DNA of 64,000 nt from Acanthochlamys bracteata (taxonomy: Eukaryota > Streptophyta > Magnoliopsida > Pandanales > Velloziaceae): contig CM034134.1 in the NCBI GenBank assembly GCA_019914995.1, positions 3,976,463 through 4,040,462 of the forward strand, given 5' to 3'. A program made the position numbers and the translations under genes. Shown here one piece after another: positions 1 through 10,830 of the stretch; the stretch's first letter is position 1, and every line of letters begins with the position of its first letter. Below the pieces are notes generated by a model, which had not been told where the DNA came from, searched no databases, and saw only the letters and a program-made list of their open reading frames with translations.

Positions 1-138
1 TGAACTAAATCAAAAGCACGAGAAGTTTTAGATAAGCTTTGATGAAAATATAAAGCTGGATGTTTTGCTAACTTACAGCTAGTACATGAATATAAAGGTG
101 AAAAAAAAACTCGCCCAAGAGCTCCACTATCGATGAGA

Positions 139-585
139 TTAAGAAATGTGACCTAAACGTCTATGCCACAAATCAGCAACAGATGAAACAACACCAGCAC
201 AACTAAGATTTGAAGTAGTCGAAAAAGAAAGATGGAGATACTCTAAGTGATACAGTCGCCCCTTTTTACGAGCACAACCAATCGTCTGACCGATACGAGG
301 ATCTTTCACGGAATAAATAAGGGAATCAAAGACAACAATAAGCCCGCTTGCAGAAAGAGAACTGACTGAGATTAGATGTAGGGTGAGATGAGGAACATGT
401 AAAACAAAAGGTAGACTGAGAGAGTCAGAAATAACGGAGCCAGACTGAGTGATGGTTAGTTGAGAGCCATCAGCAGTATGTAAAGATGGAAAGTTTGATG
501 GTAAATATGTCGTGTCAGATAACAATGATAGATCAGAAATCATATGATGAGATGCACCAGAATCTAAAATCCAAGAGGAAGACAT
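139..585 (-). pseudogene. pol: copia1 protease and GAG-pre-integrase domain
   Basis: A 148-residue open segment of the copia pol polyprotein. Residues 8-11 are the DSGA active-site motif of the retropepsin-type protease ('WILDSGASHHM'). Residues about 110-148 form the GAG-pre-integrase domain, ending in 'LWHRRLGH'. A stop after 'GHIS' separates it from the integrase, which in the right copy continues in another frame. The ATG is probably internal to the original polyprotein, so this is a gene fragment. Confidence 0.85.
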
Positions 586-816
586 AACAGGAGCGGCTGA
601 AGAAGCAGAGGCAGATGAACCAGCAAAAATAGATTGTCGCTGAAGCTGAAGTTCTATCTGAGAAAGACGATGGTGAATATCAGCTGAATCATTGGTGATA
701 GACTGATAGACAGGGACGGCATCAACAACATTCGCCTATGCAACTAGAGAACACGTAGTGGAAGAATCTTTTGCCTTCTTCCGCTTCCAATACCGAGTAA
801 GCAAATGTGGGTGAAG

Positions 817-1430
817 CTAAAAACAACCATCCATAGTATGACCTGATTTCTTGCAATGAGTACAAGAGAATTGCTGATGAGAATGGGAAGAGTTCCTATG
901 AGTATGAGCATTAGTGTCTCCCGAAGTGGAAGATGAAGTGTGTGAAGATGCAGCAAAAATTGTAGCTGAACTAGGAGTCAAGGTGGGTACCATCATTGAA
1001 AGAGACCATAAGCGAGTCTCCTCGGCAATGAGCTTAGAAATGGCAGCATCTAGACTAATGTTATTTTGTATGATACGACCACTCACTCCATGAAACTCTA
1101 GACGCAAAGCCATAAGAAACTGATAAAGTTGACGTCGTTCACGACAGATAGGACGTTCATGGTAGGCACAACCATGACCTTCAAGCTGCAAGAGCTCGCG
1201 CCAGTTCGCATTAATGTAGCGAACTCCTGGATAGTGCGATCACCCTGTCTGGTGGCCCAAGCCTCGGTGAGAATTTGATACTCTCTAGCACCACTTGATT
1301 GAACAAACTGAGTAGTCAAAGTCTCCCATAATAATGCAGCAGTGGGGATGTCTTCAAGATGTGGTCGAAGAGATCGATCAACGGATGCAATGATAAATGC
1401 AATAATCCATTCATCATGACGTGTAATTCT
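817..1430 (-). pseudogene. gag: copia1 gag (broken)
   Basis: Capsid-like polyprotein of a Ty1/copia retrotransposon, which packages element RNA in cytoplasmic particles. The first part (1,430 to about 1,190) has the LTR-copia gag pattern around 'RTIQEFATLMR'. A frameshift near 1,190 moves the reading into the frame that runs to 817. Near the C-terminus is a CCHC zinc knuckle (CTHC..SGH....C). The N-terminus is missing because the gypsy1 LTR replaces it. The same break occurs in the right copy, so it predates the duplication. Confidence 0.8.
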
Positions 1431-1571
1431 CTAGTTATAAATAAGTAGCATATCCTCAAATAATGGTATGCAAGTTTTATCAGTAAAATTAGTTTTATTC
1501 CTTTGTCATCTACCTACTTGTGTGAGCTTCGGTTTACACCCAAGGTGTATCAACTTCGTACTAGAGCTGGT
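1431..1571 (+). repeat. gypsy1 5' LTR remnant and degenerate primer site
   Basis: A TATA-like stretch (TATAAATA near 1,436) lies about 120 bases before the LTR end. The primer site follows at about 1,556. It is mutated here; the right copy at 41,404-41,418 reads TGGTACCAGAGCTGG on the minus strand, close to the initiator-tRNA-Met type. The upstream part of the LTR is missing. Confidence 0.6.
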
Positions 1572-1720
1572 CCATGGAGAAGCATCGATCCACCACCCCT
1601 GACTCTCCAAAACACCTGAAGTTACCATAACCATGGCAGCCGAAAGTTCCTTACAGTCGCCACTTCTCCATCATCCAACAAATCCATTCAAAACAACAAC
1701 GATTCTAGCTTACGTGAGAG

Positions 1721-2813
1721 ATGCGTCACATGTCGAGCAACATTGTACAACTAACTGAACAAGTTGCATTGGCAGTCCTAGCAATGAAGAAAAGCTTGAC
1801 GCAAGGCCAAGCAAACCAGGAGCACCTTGATAAATTGGTTAACCGAGTAACCACAGTTGCGGAAGGAAGTTTTAGTGCTAACTCTAAGCCTAAACACAGC
1901 TCTCCATCACAAAATACCCCAATACTCCAGCAAAATCAGCACTCAAATAATCCAGAGAAGGTCTGGCCCCAAACAGTCCAGCAACAAGCAGCTTCAAATT
2001 CAGGAGAAACACCATGGCAGACCACTCAGTTTCAGCACTATCAACCGCATCAAGGAGCCAAATTTTCTAATCCATCGGGGGCTTATCATCATGAACATGG
2101 CCATCAACCCTATAAGGATAGGCGCAAGTTTCCTTACTTCGATGGGAACGAACCACACGAGTGGCTTTATTCCGCAGAAAAGTATTTTAGATTTTACCGC
2201 ACACCTCCTTGGAAATGCATGCACATAGCTGTGATGTACTTCCAAGGGGAAGCCAATCGATGGTACCAGAGTTTCGAGCGTGATAAACCTCAACACAATT
2301 GGGAGGAGGTGTGCGATGCCTTAATAGCAAGGTTCGGCCCTAATGCTTTTAGTAATCCTAGCTATTCCTTGAGACAGTTGCATCAGACAGGATCAGGATG
2401 ACAAGGATTTAATCGGAAGATTCTGTGGGGGTCTAACAACAAAACTTGCCATGGATGTCATGGCTGTACAGCCCAAGGACCTCCAGACTGCATATATGTT
2501 GGCCAAATTATTTGAGCACAAGACATCTACAAAGAAGCAGACACAACGTATGGGGAAGAACCTACCTGGACGATCTACAAATACCAACTCCGGATACTTT
2601 GAGACTGCCAACCAACAGCAAGGGAATTCTTCTCAGATAAGCACACCACTTTCTCGACCAAGGGCAACCAATCTCTCTGTAGCTGAAATTAATTCAAAGC
2701 GTGCAAAAGGCCTATGCTTCTATTGCGATAATAAATATGAGAGGGGCCACAAATGTGTGACTAAACTCTATGCTGTTCAAGACATAGAGGACAACGACAA
2801 TGAATCAGCATAA
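1721..2813 (+). pseudogene. gag: gypsy1 gag (broken)
   Basis: Nucleocapsid/capsid polyprotein. 1,721-2,401 encodes 226 residues with a Gln-rich middle and a retrotransposon gag core ('HEWLYSAEKYF', 'YFQGEANRWY'), ending in a premature TGA at 2,399. The rest (2,451-2,813) is in another frame. It carries a Cys/His knuckle of the CFYC...GHKC type just before the C-terminus at about 2,720-2,760. At least one frameshift and one stop separate the halves. The right copy also breaks between them. Confidence 0.85.
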
Positions 2814-2855
2814 GAAGGAGATCTGCTTAAGGATGCAACTCTATCCCTTAATGCC

Positions 2856-3224
2856 ATGGATGGGATGGTTGGCCCTCAAACTCTCCGCGTGGTGGGAAGA
2901 ATCAAAAGGCAAGAAGTGTTCATACTCATCGATTCCGGGAGTACCCATAATTTCATATCGGATCGACTGGCTAAGCACCTACGACCGGCTTCTGTCGCTG
3001 TCCGACCTCTCAAGGTAGAATTAGCCAATGGAAGACCTCATTCAATCGAAGTCCTTCATAAGAAAATTCCTCTAACAGTTCAAGGAATAGAGTTGATAGT
3101 GGATGCTTATCCTTTTCCTTTGGGAGGCATGGATCTAGTTCTTGGGATTCAATGGCTCGAAAGTTTGGGGGTTGTTATGACAGATTGGTGTCGATCCGAG
3201 ATGAGATTTGTTGTGCAAGGATAA
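2856..3224 (+). pseudogene. pol: gypsy1 aspartic protease
   Basis: A 122-residue open segment with the retropepsin motif 'LIDSGSTHNFIS' and the downstream hydrophobic 'DLVLGIQWL' that closes the protease fold in gypsy elements. It cleaves the Gag-Pol polyprotein inside the particle. A stop at about 3,222 ends it, and the next 330 bases reach the RT in other frames. It is a domain of a former continuous pol ORF. Confidence 0.82.
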
Positions 3225-3553
3225 GACATTGTATTGCAAGGAATTAGAGGAGGAAGAGTCTCCTAGTTAACCAGCCTAGGTCCAAAGACTACACTGTGCT
3301 CTTTACTTTTGATGGCTATTGAACAGAATGAAGAGGGAAAAATAGGAACCTTGCTGTCAGTTGAGCTGCAGAGGATAGTAGATCAATATGCCATGGTGTT
3401 TAAGCCCCTAAATAGGTTGCCTCCAAGAAGATCCCATGATCGGTATCAATATGCCACGGCATTCCACTTCTGCTAGGGGCAGCCCCGGCCAATGTTAGGC
3501 CTTATCGGTACCCATGTATACAGAAATCAGAAACCCACAGGGCAGTTACTGAG

Positions 3554-4708
3554 ATGGTGTCCCAAGGGATCATTCGACCCAGCTGCTCGGCATTTTCCTT
3601 GCCCATGTTGTTCGTCAAGAAGAAAGACGGGTCTTGGATATTTTGTGTTGATTACAGGGTGCTCAATGAAATAATGGTTAAGGACAAGTTTCCGATCCCC
3701 ACTATTGATGAGCTATTGGACGAGCTCCATAGGGCGCAATATTTTTCGAAGTTAGACTTGAAATCAGGCTATCATCAGATACGAGTGAAGGAGGAGGACG
3801 TGCATAAGACCGCATTTCGAACTCACAACGGCCACTACGAGTTCCTAGTGATGCCATTCGGTCCGACAAATGCACCCTCCACTTTTCAATCATTAATGAA
3901 TGATATCTTTCGCCCTTACCTTAGAGACTTTGTGCTCGTTTTCTTTGATGATATACTAGTTTATAGTAAGACTTGGGAGGAGCATATGAAGCACTTAGCT
4001 ATGGTATTCAGCTTGCTACAAAAGGAGGAGCTGCGTGCCAACTTCACTAAGTGCCGCCTTGGATGCAAGGAATTGGAGTACCTCGGGTATATAGTGTCTT
4101 CCCAAGGAGTTGCAGCGAATCTGGACAAAGTTCGAGCTATGACTGACTGGCCTACTCCTACTACTACCACGGAGCTGAGAGGATTCCTATGGCTAACCGG
4201 ATATTATCGAAGATTTGTCAAGGATTATGGCTCATTGGCCTCACCCTTAACGGCATTGCTCAAGAAGGATGCCTTTACATGGACTTCTGAAGCAGAACGA
4301 GCCTTCCAGCTACTTAAAAAGGTAGTGACTAACACACCTATATTAGCTTCTCCTAATTTTCAAAGTCCATTTACAGTAAAAACAAATGCACCAAGTAAGG
4401 GACTTGGGGCTGTTTTAACTCAACAAAATAGACCAATAGCATATTTCAGCAAAGCACTTTCTCATGCTGCCATGGCAAAATCAACCTATGAGAAGGAGTT
4501 GATGGCATTGGTCCTTGTGGTTCAGAAATGGAGGCCTTGTCTACTGGGGCAACGCTTTATTATAAAAACAGAAAACCTGAGCCTAAAGTATTTGCTTGAG
4601 CAGCGATTGTCCACACCCGATCAACATAAATGGCTTGTCAAGCTGCTGGGTTTCAATTACCAGATTGTGTATAGGTCTGGATCACAAAACGTGGTTGCGG
4701 CGCACTAA
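3554..4708 (+). pseudogene. pol: gypsy1 reverse transcriptase and RNase H
   Basis: 384 open codons. RT motifs in order: 'KKKDGSWIFCVDYR', 'YFSKLDLKSGYHQI', 'LVMPFGPTNAP' and the catalytic FFDD at residues 130-133, followed by the connection and RNase H ending in 'NVVAAH'. The RNase H motif usually written TDAS reads 'TNAPS' here, so its first catalytic Asp is Asn. The reading opens inside the polyprotein, and the upstream pol part lies in other frames at about 3,310-3,550. Copies DNA from element RNA in the family; inactive here. Confidence 0.9.
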
Positions 4709-4746
4709 CTAGGCAGCCAGCAGGCTCCTTAGCTGCCTTTACATCC

Positions 4747-6220
4747 TTGCAACCCACTTTCTGGGATGACTTCAGAAAGGCCCAAGAGGTAGATTCCTCT
4801 CTGGCCGAGTTGAGGCAGCAAGCTACTACTGAACCCCAACCAAATTTACGATTATCCAATGGCATCCTCATCTATAATCAATTCATACGCGTACCTGCAG
4901 ATCCTTCCTTACGCACTCAATTGTTATACGAGGCACATAATTCCGCAAGTGGAGGACATGGGGGAGAATTCCGCACTTATAAGCTGTTGCCTCATCAATT
5001 TCAATGGCTGGGCATGTCTAGGGACGTACGCCTCTACATGGCTGCTTGCGCCACTTGTGCTCGTGCCAAGGCTGAAAGTTTGCGTCAGGCAGGGTTATTA
5101 CAGCCACTTCCCTACCTGAGACAGTTTGGATTGACATAACCCATGGATTTCATAGAAGGACTGCCTAAATCTGGAGGTAAGGACGCCATCTTGGTAGTTG
5201 TGGATCGTCTTTCTAAGTATGCACATTTCATAGCCTTGAAACACCCTTACATTGCATCCGATATGGCAAACATCTTCGCCAAAGAGGTGGTTAGACTTCA
5301 TGGTTGCCCTGCAACCATTGTCTCAGACAGAGACCCAATCTTCCTTAGCTCGTTCTGGAAAGAACTCCATTGTGTTCAAGACACTTCTTTGCATATGAGT
5401 ACGGCATACCACACACAAACCGATGGACAGTCGGAGATAGTTAATAGAGGTTAGAGGCCTACTTGAGATGCTTCATTGGGGACCAGCCTCGCAAACGGGT
5501 GCAATGGCTGCACTGGGCCGAGTACTCCTACAACAACAGTACACACTCTCTGCCACCAAAACTACTCCCTTTGAAGTAATATATGGCCACCCACCTCCCC
5601 CCCTGATTGCATTTCCTGAAGGAAGCTCTCGATATGAAGGGTTGGGATTGCAGCTTCGTGGACGAGATTCCATTATCCGAGAGCTGAAGGTTCATCTTGC
5701 TAGAGCTCAAAACCGGATGAAACAGTTAGCCGACGGACATCGAAGGGAAATTCATTACAATCTAGGGGATAAGGTATCCCTGAAGGTTTGTCCACATCAC
5801 CAATCCTCAGTAGCTGTTCGAAGCGATCATAAGCTTCGTTTTCGATACTATGGCCCTTTTATAGTGGAGAAAGCCATTGGCCTTGTTACCTACCAGTTAG
5901 CTCTTCCCTCAACGGCAAAAATATATCCTGTTTTTCATGTTTCGCAGTTGAAGGATGCTAGTAGCATACTGACTAGAGCCATTACGGAGGAACTCACTGA
6001 TGATCTTCTTCTCTTCACCAACCTCGAGGACGATGCCAAACTTCAAGGGGTGGGAAATGATGCAAGTGATAGAGAGGGGGAGAGAAGAAGCTCAGAGCCA
6101 CTAGAGGTCACTGGAGAACAGCAGGAGGGCAGAAGGGAGCAGAGGTGCTCAAGGAGAAGAGTGGCACCAAAGTGCAATTACCTTTTTATTCATATATATG
6201 CTTGTAAACCTCTTAGATAG
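4747..6220 (+). pseudogene. pol: gypsy1 integrase (three broken parts)
   Basis: 4,747-5,139 holds the HHCC zinc domain (H...H then CATC). 5,143-5,454 holds the catalytic core with 'MDFIEGLPKS', the Asp of 'VVDRLSKY', the Asp of 'SDRDPIF' and the Glu in 'TDGQSEIVNR'. 5,468-6,220 holds the C-terminal region with 'GPFIVEKAIG' and 'YPVFHVSQLK', then a Glu/Arg-rich tail. I could not recognise a chromodomain. Frame breaks occur near 5,140 and 5,454. Confidence 0.87.
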
Positions 6221-6697
6221 GGCATCGTATTTTTGAATCAAATATTGTTGTGTTTTCTTCTCAACTACTCGGCATTTTTGTAATCAACGAATTGTGGATT
6301 TCTCCAATGTTCTGTCATTCAACACAGAATCAAGAAAGCAGTCACACAATTATATTTCAGCAGTCTTTGAAATTGAAAGTGTGTGAGAGAAACATCCTAC
6401 AGGCGAGCTTCAATTGACGATCCGCTGCATCATTTTCATAGCAATAAGGAAATCATCTTTTGGTGCTCTGCAAAGATAAACCCAATAAAGATATGCTAGT
6501 GTTGGTTCAACTCTATATACTACTAGAATTCAATATATACTTGTTTATAGCCTAATAATGATTCTAAAATGTATGTTATCATCAAAACACTTTGGATTTC
6601 CAGCAATCACTCCCTCTTTGATGATGGCAAAATATTTGAAGAATAATTTGTTAGCTTATGAGAACACAAACGATTTCAATGCGATGTAACTTAGTAT
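6221..6697 (-). mobile_element. Gypsy1 3' flank and SIRE-like 3' end fragment
   Basis: 6,221-6,400 shows nothing recognisable; it may be gypsy1 3' untranslated sequence. About 6,400-6,660 read on the minus strand has a purine tract (AAAGAGGGAG) followed by an LTR start with 'TTTTGATGATAAC'. This resembles the copia2 LTR start near 51,200. It is probably a scrap of the 3' end of a SIRE-like copia. It is absent from the right arm. Confidence 0.5.
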
Positions 6698-7740
6698 TGC
6701 ATGTGACAAGCCTTGAAGTTGCTGGAATCAGTTCCATTAAGCTTATAGCAAATGATGGAAAAGGATGCATCATCAGTAAGGTATGTCCTATTTTTCGTCT
6801 TACGAAAAATTTGTTGTCTGTAGGATAATTGGATGACCTGGACTGCGAGACTCGCGGTGCAGGCGAGATCCTTGAGTTCATGAAGGACGGGTTAGAAAAA
6901 CTAGAGGTTAAAATGATCCACTCAAATCTGTACAAGTTGCATGGAGTGACACGGGTGCAGAAAATGCTTGTGTTACATCGAACAATATTGGGGATATCAC
7001 GCGAGTGTGGCACCTGAAATTTGGACACATCTCGGGACGTGATTTGAAGATCCTCAGTGATCAGAAATTCCTAACGGGACTGTCCGAGGTAAAATTGCCA
7101 TTCTGAAATGAGTGTGTTACCGGTGAGCAGCACTATGAAAGATTGGAGATCATTTTCAGTTTAAAGACAAACTCGACTTGTTTCACTTGGACTGAAAAAC
7201 TTGTATGTTTCTAATCCGGAAAAAGTCGGATGTCTTTGAGCTATTCAAATTCTTTAAACTCCGGGCGGAATTTGATTCAGCAGCAGGATTAAGTTCAGTA
7301 GATGTCTATGATATTCTGAAGATGTTTGGGGTATTACCTATGGGATCCCACTACCCATAAAGTTATCTTTAGCAAGGATGTCATCTTTGCGGAGGACTAA
7401 TTGCAAAGAGTGACTGAATTTAAGGGAGAAGAAGGTATCACTCTCAGCGGTAACCACATCGGTACTTGAGAAAAATGATGGGAAAGACGATCCTAATCTG
7501 GAGCCTGTACCAGTGAATAAGCACATGGAAGAGGATAGAGTTTCCAGGCCTACATCCCTTAGGCGTTTAACACGCAAGAGAAACACACCTGAGAGGTATG
7601 ATGACTATTTTGTGGAGCTGTCTCATTCTGCATATTGCTTATTCATAGAAGAGGGAGAGTCATCTTCTCTCAAGGAAGCGTTAGAGAGTCCAGATGCGTC
7701 TCTGTGGATGGAAGCTATGAAGAAAGAGCTTTAAGTATTT
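6698..7740 (+). pseudogene. pol: copia-b pol: protease end, pre-integrase, integrase tail
   Basis: Reading in pieces gives the protease tail ('LDDLDCETR'), 'GLEKLEVKMIHSNLYKLHGVT' and 'FGHISGRDLKILSD' of the pre-integrase domain. The text then jumps from the start of the integrase ('CVTGEQHYER') to its C-terminal region ('YYLWDPTTHKVIF', 7,330-7,370). The DDE core is missing. 7,513-7,734 is the linker to RT ('TRKRNTPERYDDYF', 'SLKEALESPDASLWMEAM'). Several stops are present. Confidence 0.75.
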
Positions 7741-8790
7741 CATAAAAATAGGACATGGGAGCTAGTCCCTCTGCTCCAAAGCCGTAAGGCTATTGGGAAT
7801 AAATGGATCTAAAAGATCAAGCGAGGAAAGGATGATCAAATAGGACGGTATTGTTCTCGGTTGGTGGTGAATAGCTACGCCCAGATAGAAGAAGATCGAT
7901 TTTGATGAGATCTTCTCTCCAGTGGTACGTTTGATAACTATTCGTGTGATCTTAACGCTGTGTGCATCATCTGTTTTCCATCTTAAACAGATAAATGTCA
8001 AAACGATCTTTTTGCACGGGGAGCTTGAAGATGAGAAATATATGGTCCATCCAGAAGGCTTTGCCGTGAAAAACGTGGAGGATCTGCTTTGTCGGTTGGC
8101 CAAATCTCTTTATGAGCTTAAGTAAACATCGTAGTGTTGGTATAAGATATTTGATTCCTGTATCGGGAGCCACAGCAAGCTTGTCTCAAACTTTGGTGTG
8201 TACATCAAGAGATTTGAGAGAGGTGAGTTTGTCATCATGCTACTGTATGTGGATGATATGCTTGTGTCAGGTCCAAGCATGGGTCGCATCCATTAATTAA
8301 AGGCTCAAATGGCTAGTAAATTCGATACCAAGAACTTGGGGATGGCAAACAGAATCCTAGAGATGCGGATATGGCGAATAGTGGCAATAGAGAGATTGGG
8401 CTGTCTCAGGCTAGCTATTTGAGGAAAGTTTGGAGCGGTTCAACATGTATGGTCGTAAGCTAATGTCTACGCCACTCTCTATTAGTCTCAAACTATCCTC
8501 TTTGTTATCCCCTATCCAGGAGTAAGAGAGGATAGGGATGTCTCGGCTACCATATGCATCAGCAGTGGGAAGCCTAATGTATGACATGATTTGCACTCGG
8601 CCTAACGTTGCACATGTAGTGGGAGTGACAAGTAGATTCATGGCATGTCCTGGCATTGAGCATTGGAAGACGGTGAAAAAGGTCCTTCGGTATGTGAAAG
8701 GAACCTTGGATGCTGCAATGTGTTACAGAAGATCTGGGTTCATTGTCAAAGGGTTTCTTGATATAGACTATACAGGTGGGAATGCGATGA
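7741..8790 (+). pseudogene. pol: copia-b reverse transcriptase (broken)
   Basis: Copia RT motifs appear in shifted frames. They are 'ARLVVNGYA'-like text near 7,860, 'KTIFLHGELEDEKYMVHPEGF' across 8,000-8,065, the YVDDM catalytic motif near 8,245, and 'YASAVGSLMYDMICTRPN' at 8,552-8,605. They are followed by 'VLRYVKGTLDAAMCYR'. Stops and single-base shifts separate them. The RNase H that should follow is replaced by the Q-element junction. Confidence 0.8.
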
Positions 8791-8832
8791 AAACTCCACG
8801 GTGGGTTGCGTGGTTTGATGCTTGCTGTGATG

Positions 8833-9327
8833 TCAACTATATGCAGGCAAGCCACATAGGTACAGGAAGACAACTTGAATGTTAAAGGCTTCCTGCCCTG
8901 AGGTGCATGAGATGATCTTGTTTTTCGAGTCCGTCTTGCCCAATTTGATCTTACGAACTGTCTTTGCTGACTTTAGTATTCCTCTAGACTGCCATGAAAG
9001 GCCTCGTGACAAGGAGTTTGCCACTTCGTTTACCCTCCTGAACGTTACTGGTAAAAGAATAGAAGTCGGTGGCGAAGGATTTCTTTCAGCAGAGTTCTTA
9101 AATATCGACACGTCCTCCTTCATGTTCACCACCTGACTCATCACAGCGAACCGGCCTCCAGGATCAATTGGGATTGAAGAGAACGGAGGTGCACAGTATC
9201 GCGGGTCAGATCTTCGCCTATCGAGGGTCTTCGCATCCGATAGCAACTTCATTGCACGCAAGAAGAAAATTTGAGCTTTTGCTAGCAACAAGTAGCATGT
9301 TCGGACATAAGAGATCGAGATCGTCAT
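8833..9327 (-). pseudogene. Q element downstream open stretch, unknown
   Basis: 164 open codons just after the Gln-rich ORF, overlapping its end in another frame. I recognise no domain. It is basic, with clusters such as 'SRGLSWQSR' and 'KTVRKIKLGKTDSKNK'. The right copy (30,390-30,943) has the same text broken by stops. It may be the C-terminal part of the Q-element protein after a frameshift, or simply non-coding interior. Confidence 0.35.
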
Positions 9328-10412
9328 GCAAGGTGGAGCTCGATGAGATCACCGGAGTAGAGATCAGTCCCCCGCGCGGAAACTCGGAGTTCATCAGAGA
9401 AATCCTGTGAGATCCTTTCTCCTCCTGCTTGTTTCGTTGAAAATCTCTCAGAGATTGCGGCGGCGTGCTCACTTTCTTTCGATTCCACTGGAGGTTCGAA
9501 TTTAATCACCGGTGATGGTGTCAGCGGTGTGGAAATTTCAAATTCAGGAGCTTCCAAAGTGGTGCCGGTGGTAAAGGAAGTGGTGATTTGGGTAAATATT
9601 GGTGGTGGCGGATGCTCAATTCCGGCGGTAGATGCTGTGATTGGAGGGAGATCTGAGGATACAAGAAGAGGATTTTGAGAAGAGACGACATCAGTTAGTG
9701 GTGAGGAGAGTTTGAAGTCATCGAGCTTCGGCGTAGTGGTGTCGGCGGCGATGGAAGTGGTGATCGGGGTAGCTGTCGATGGCGGTGTTGATGTAGGAGG
9801 TAGTGAAGGTTTAAGCTCATCTAACGTTGGAGGGATAGCGGTGGCATTCGTGGTAGGAGTGATTTGAGTGGGAAAAAGATTTTGTGAGGAATCCGCATGA
9901 AGCAATTTAATTCCGGTGGCAGCTGTGGCTTGAGGAGGATCCAAAGAAACATGAATTGGATCATGTGAAATAGGAGGCTGTTGTTGCTGAACTTGTTCTA
10001 TTTGGTTCGGCTTATTCTTAAATTTCTGAAGTCCGGCAGAAAACTCCTTTAGCTCGGCTAGTAGCATGCTTAACCGCTCTAGCGCATCACTCGTGCGCTG
10101 AGGTATAGGCATTGCATGAGTTTGCTGTGGTTGGATTTGATATTGTTGGTCATAATAAATTTGTGAACACTGATGGTGAATTTGATGTTGTTGATAGGAT
10201 TGCTCATAAGGATTTCGATGATACCATTGTGAATATGACTCCTGTTGCCAATGATATTGCTGATAAAAATTATAAGAAAACTGTTGTGAGTACAACTCAT
10301 ATGGCTGATTATGTTGCTGGTAGAATTCATCGCCATAGTACAGTTGCAGATGAAACTCCTGTTGTTGATAATATTGTGACTGATGCCACTGTTGCTGGTG
10401 CAATGAGGACAT
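9324..10412 (-). CDS. Q element Gln/Tyr-rich protein, unknown function
   Basis: About 362 residues from the ATG at 10,410-10,412, some 50 bases inside the LTR; in-frame open codons reach up to 10,427 without another ATG. Residues 1 to about 100 are extremely Gln/Tyr/His-rich ('QYYQQQEFHLQLYY'), like a prion-like low-complexity domain. About 105-145 is a short Leu/Lys helix-prone stretch ('LERLSMLLAELKEF') ending in a Gln run. The rest is Pro/Thr/Ser-rich. It sits where gag would be, but no capsid core or zinc knuckle is visible. It is the longest ORF of this element and is uninterrupted here; the right copy has stops. Confidence 0.6.
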   Translation of the reverse strand: MSSLHQQQWHQSQYYQQQEFHLQLYYGDEFYQQHNQPYELYSQQFSYNFYQQYHWQQESYSQWYHRNPYEQSYQQHQIHHQCSQIYYDQQYQIQPQQTHAMPIPQRTSDALERLSMLLAELKEFSAGLQKFKNKPNQIEQVQQQQPPISHDPIHVSLDPPQATAATGIKLLHADSSQNLFPTQITPTTNATAIPPTLDELKPSLPPTSTPPSTATPITTSIAADTTTPKLDDFKLSSPLTDVVSSQNPLLVSSDLPPITASTAGIEHPPPPIFTQITTSFTTGTTLEAPEFEISTPLTPSPVIKFEPPVESKESEHAAAISERFSTKQAGGERISQDFSDELRVSARGTDLYSGDLIELHLA

Positions 10413-10464
10413 TGTAGCTAGCAGCAAGAGCGAGAGTTACAAATCGATTTAACTCGATACCAAT

Positions 10465-10830
10465 TGGTATGATTCGTGATAACACGAACCGCGAAAATAT
10501 TCTAATGCTAAATAATCTAAGAAACTAAAAATAAAACTAGAATAAATAACTAATTCAATTCTTCTTTTCCTGCTTACATGAGGTGCCAAGCACCTTTATT
10601 TATAGCTTAGCTCTTACCATATTGGTAGAGTTCCTAAACTAACAAAACTCTCTTAACACACGACTCCTACTCAGCTACTTGGTTTCCTAATGAAATACAA
10701 ACAACTTAGTTTTCTAACGGAACACAAACTCTTATTCACTGGTCTGCTAAAGTAACTCAAACTCCTACTACTTCTAAAATCCTATCTTCTAAATTACGTA
10801 TGTAACAGTCTATCATAAGTCCTTCCCACA
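10465..10830 (-). repeat. Q element LTR (left copy)
   Basis: 366 bases starting TGTGGGAAGG and ending ATACCA on the minus strand, matching 28,951-29,316. It contains a TATA-like TATAAATAAAGG about 135 bases before its end and 'AAGAAGAATTG' downstream. Next to the end is the primer site, degenerate here but clear in the right copy. Only one LTR is present per copy, so the second was lost. Confidence 0.75.

Larger units (their letters stand above)
1..1430 (-). mobile_element. Ty1/copia element copia1, 5' part (left copy)
   Basis: Holds gag and the start of pol of a copia element on the minus strand, cut at its 5' side by a gypsy1 LTR remnant near 1,430. It continues out of the window at position 1, just before the integrase core. 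The counterpart at 41,540-45,650 shows the rest of the element. No copia1 5' LTR is present in either copy. Confidence 0.88.
1431..6220 (+). mobile_element. Ty3/gypsy element gypsy1 (left copy)
   Basis: Order is LTR remnant, primer site, gag, protease, RT, RNase H, integrase: the Ty3/gypsy order, with integrase last. The 5' LTR is truncated to about 125 bases and no matching 3' LTR was recognised after the integrase. It interrupts or truncates the gag of copia1. All ORFs carry stops or frameshifts. The right copy at 38,521-41,535 lacks everything after the early RNase H. Confidence 0.88.
6698..8790 (+). mobile_element. Deletion-derived copia element copia-b (left copy)
   Basis: Inverted partner of 30,945-33,081. 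Contains the end of the protease, the GAG-pre-integrase domain, the end of the integrase region and RT, but no gag and no integrase core. It starts abruptly at 6,698 without its LTR, which is present in the right copy. It ends near 8,790 where it meets the Q element, and RNase H is lost at that junction. Confidence 0.8.
8790..10830 (-). mobile_element. Short-LTR Q element (left copy)
   Basis: Minus-strand element with a 366-base LTR (10,465-10,830), a degenerate initiator-tRNA-Met primer site, a long Gln/Tyr-rich then Pro/Thr-rich ORF and a second open stretch. It ends at copia-b near 8,790-8,850. No RT, integrase or RNase H is visible, so it is probably a non-autonomous LTR retrotransposon or a truncated one. 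The right copy is at 28,951-30,940. Confidence 0.65.

Noticed and set aside
8879..9136. Plus-strand ORF of 85 codons
   Set aside because: Antisense to the Q-element downstream stretch, and it continues from broken copia-b text; composition suggests a chance frame.
10112..10417. Open stretch on the plus strand (101 codons) opposite the Q-element ORF
   Set aside because: It is the antisense of a Gln-rich coding region; CAA/CAG-rich DNA gives long antisense frames. No domain is recognisable, and the same shadow occurs at 29,460-29,672 on the minus strand.
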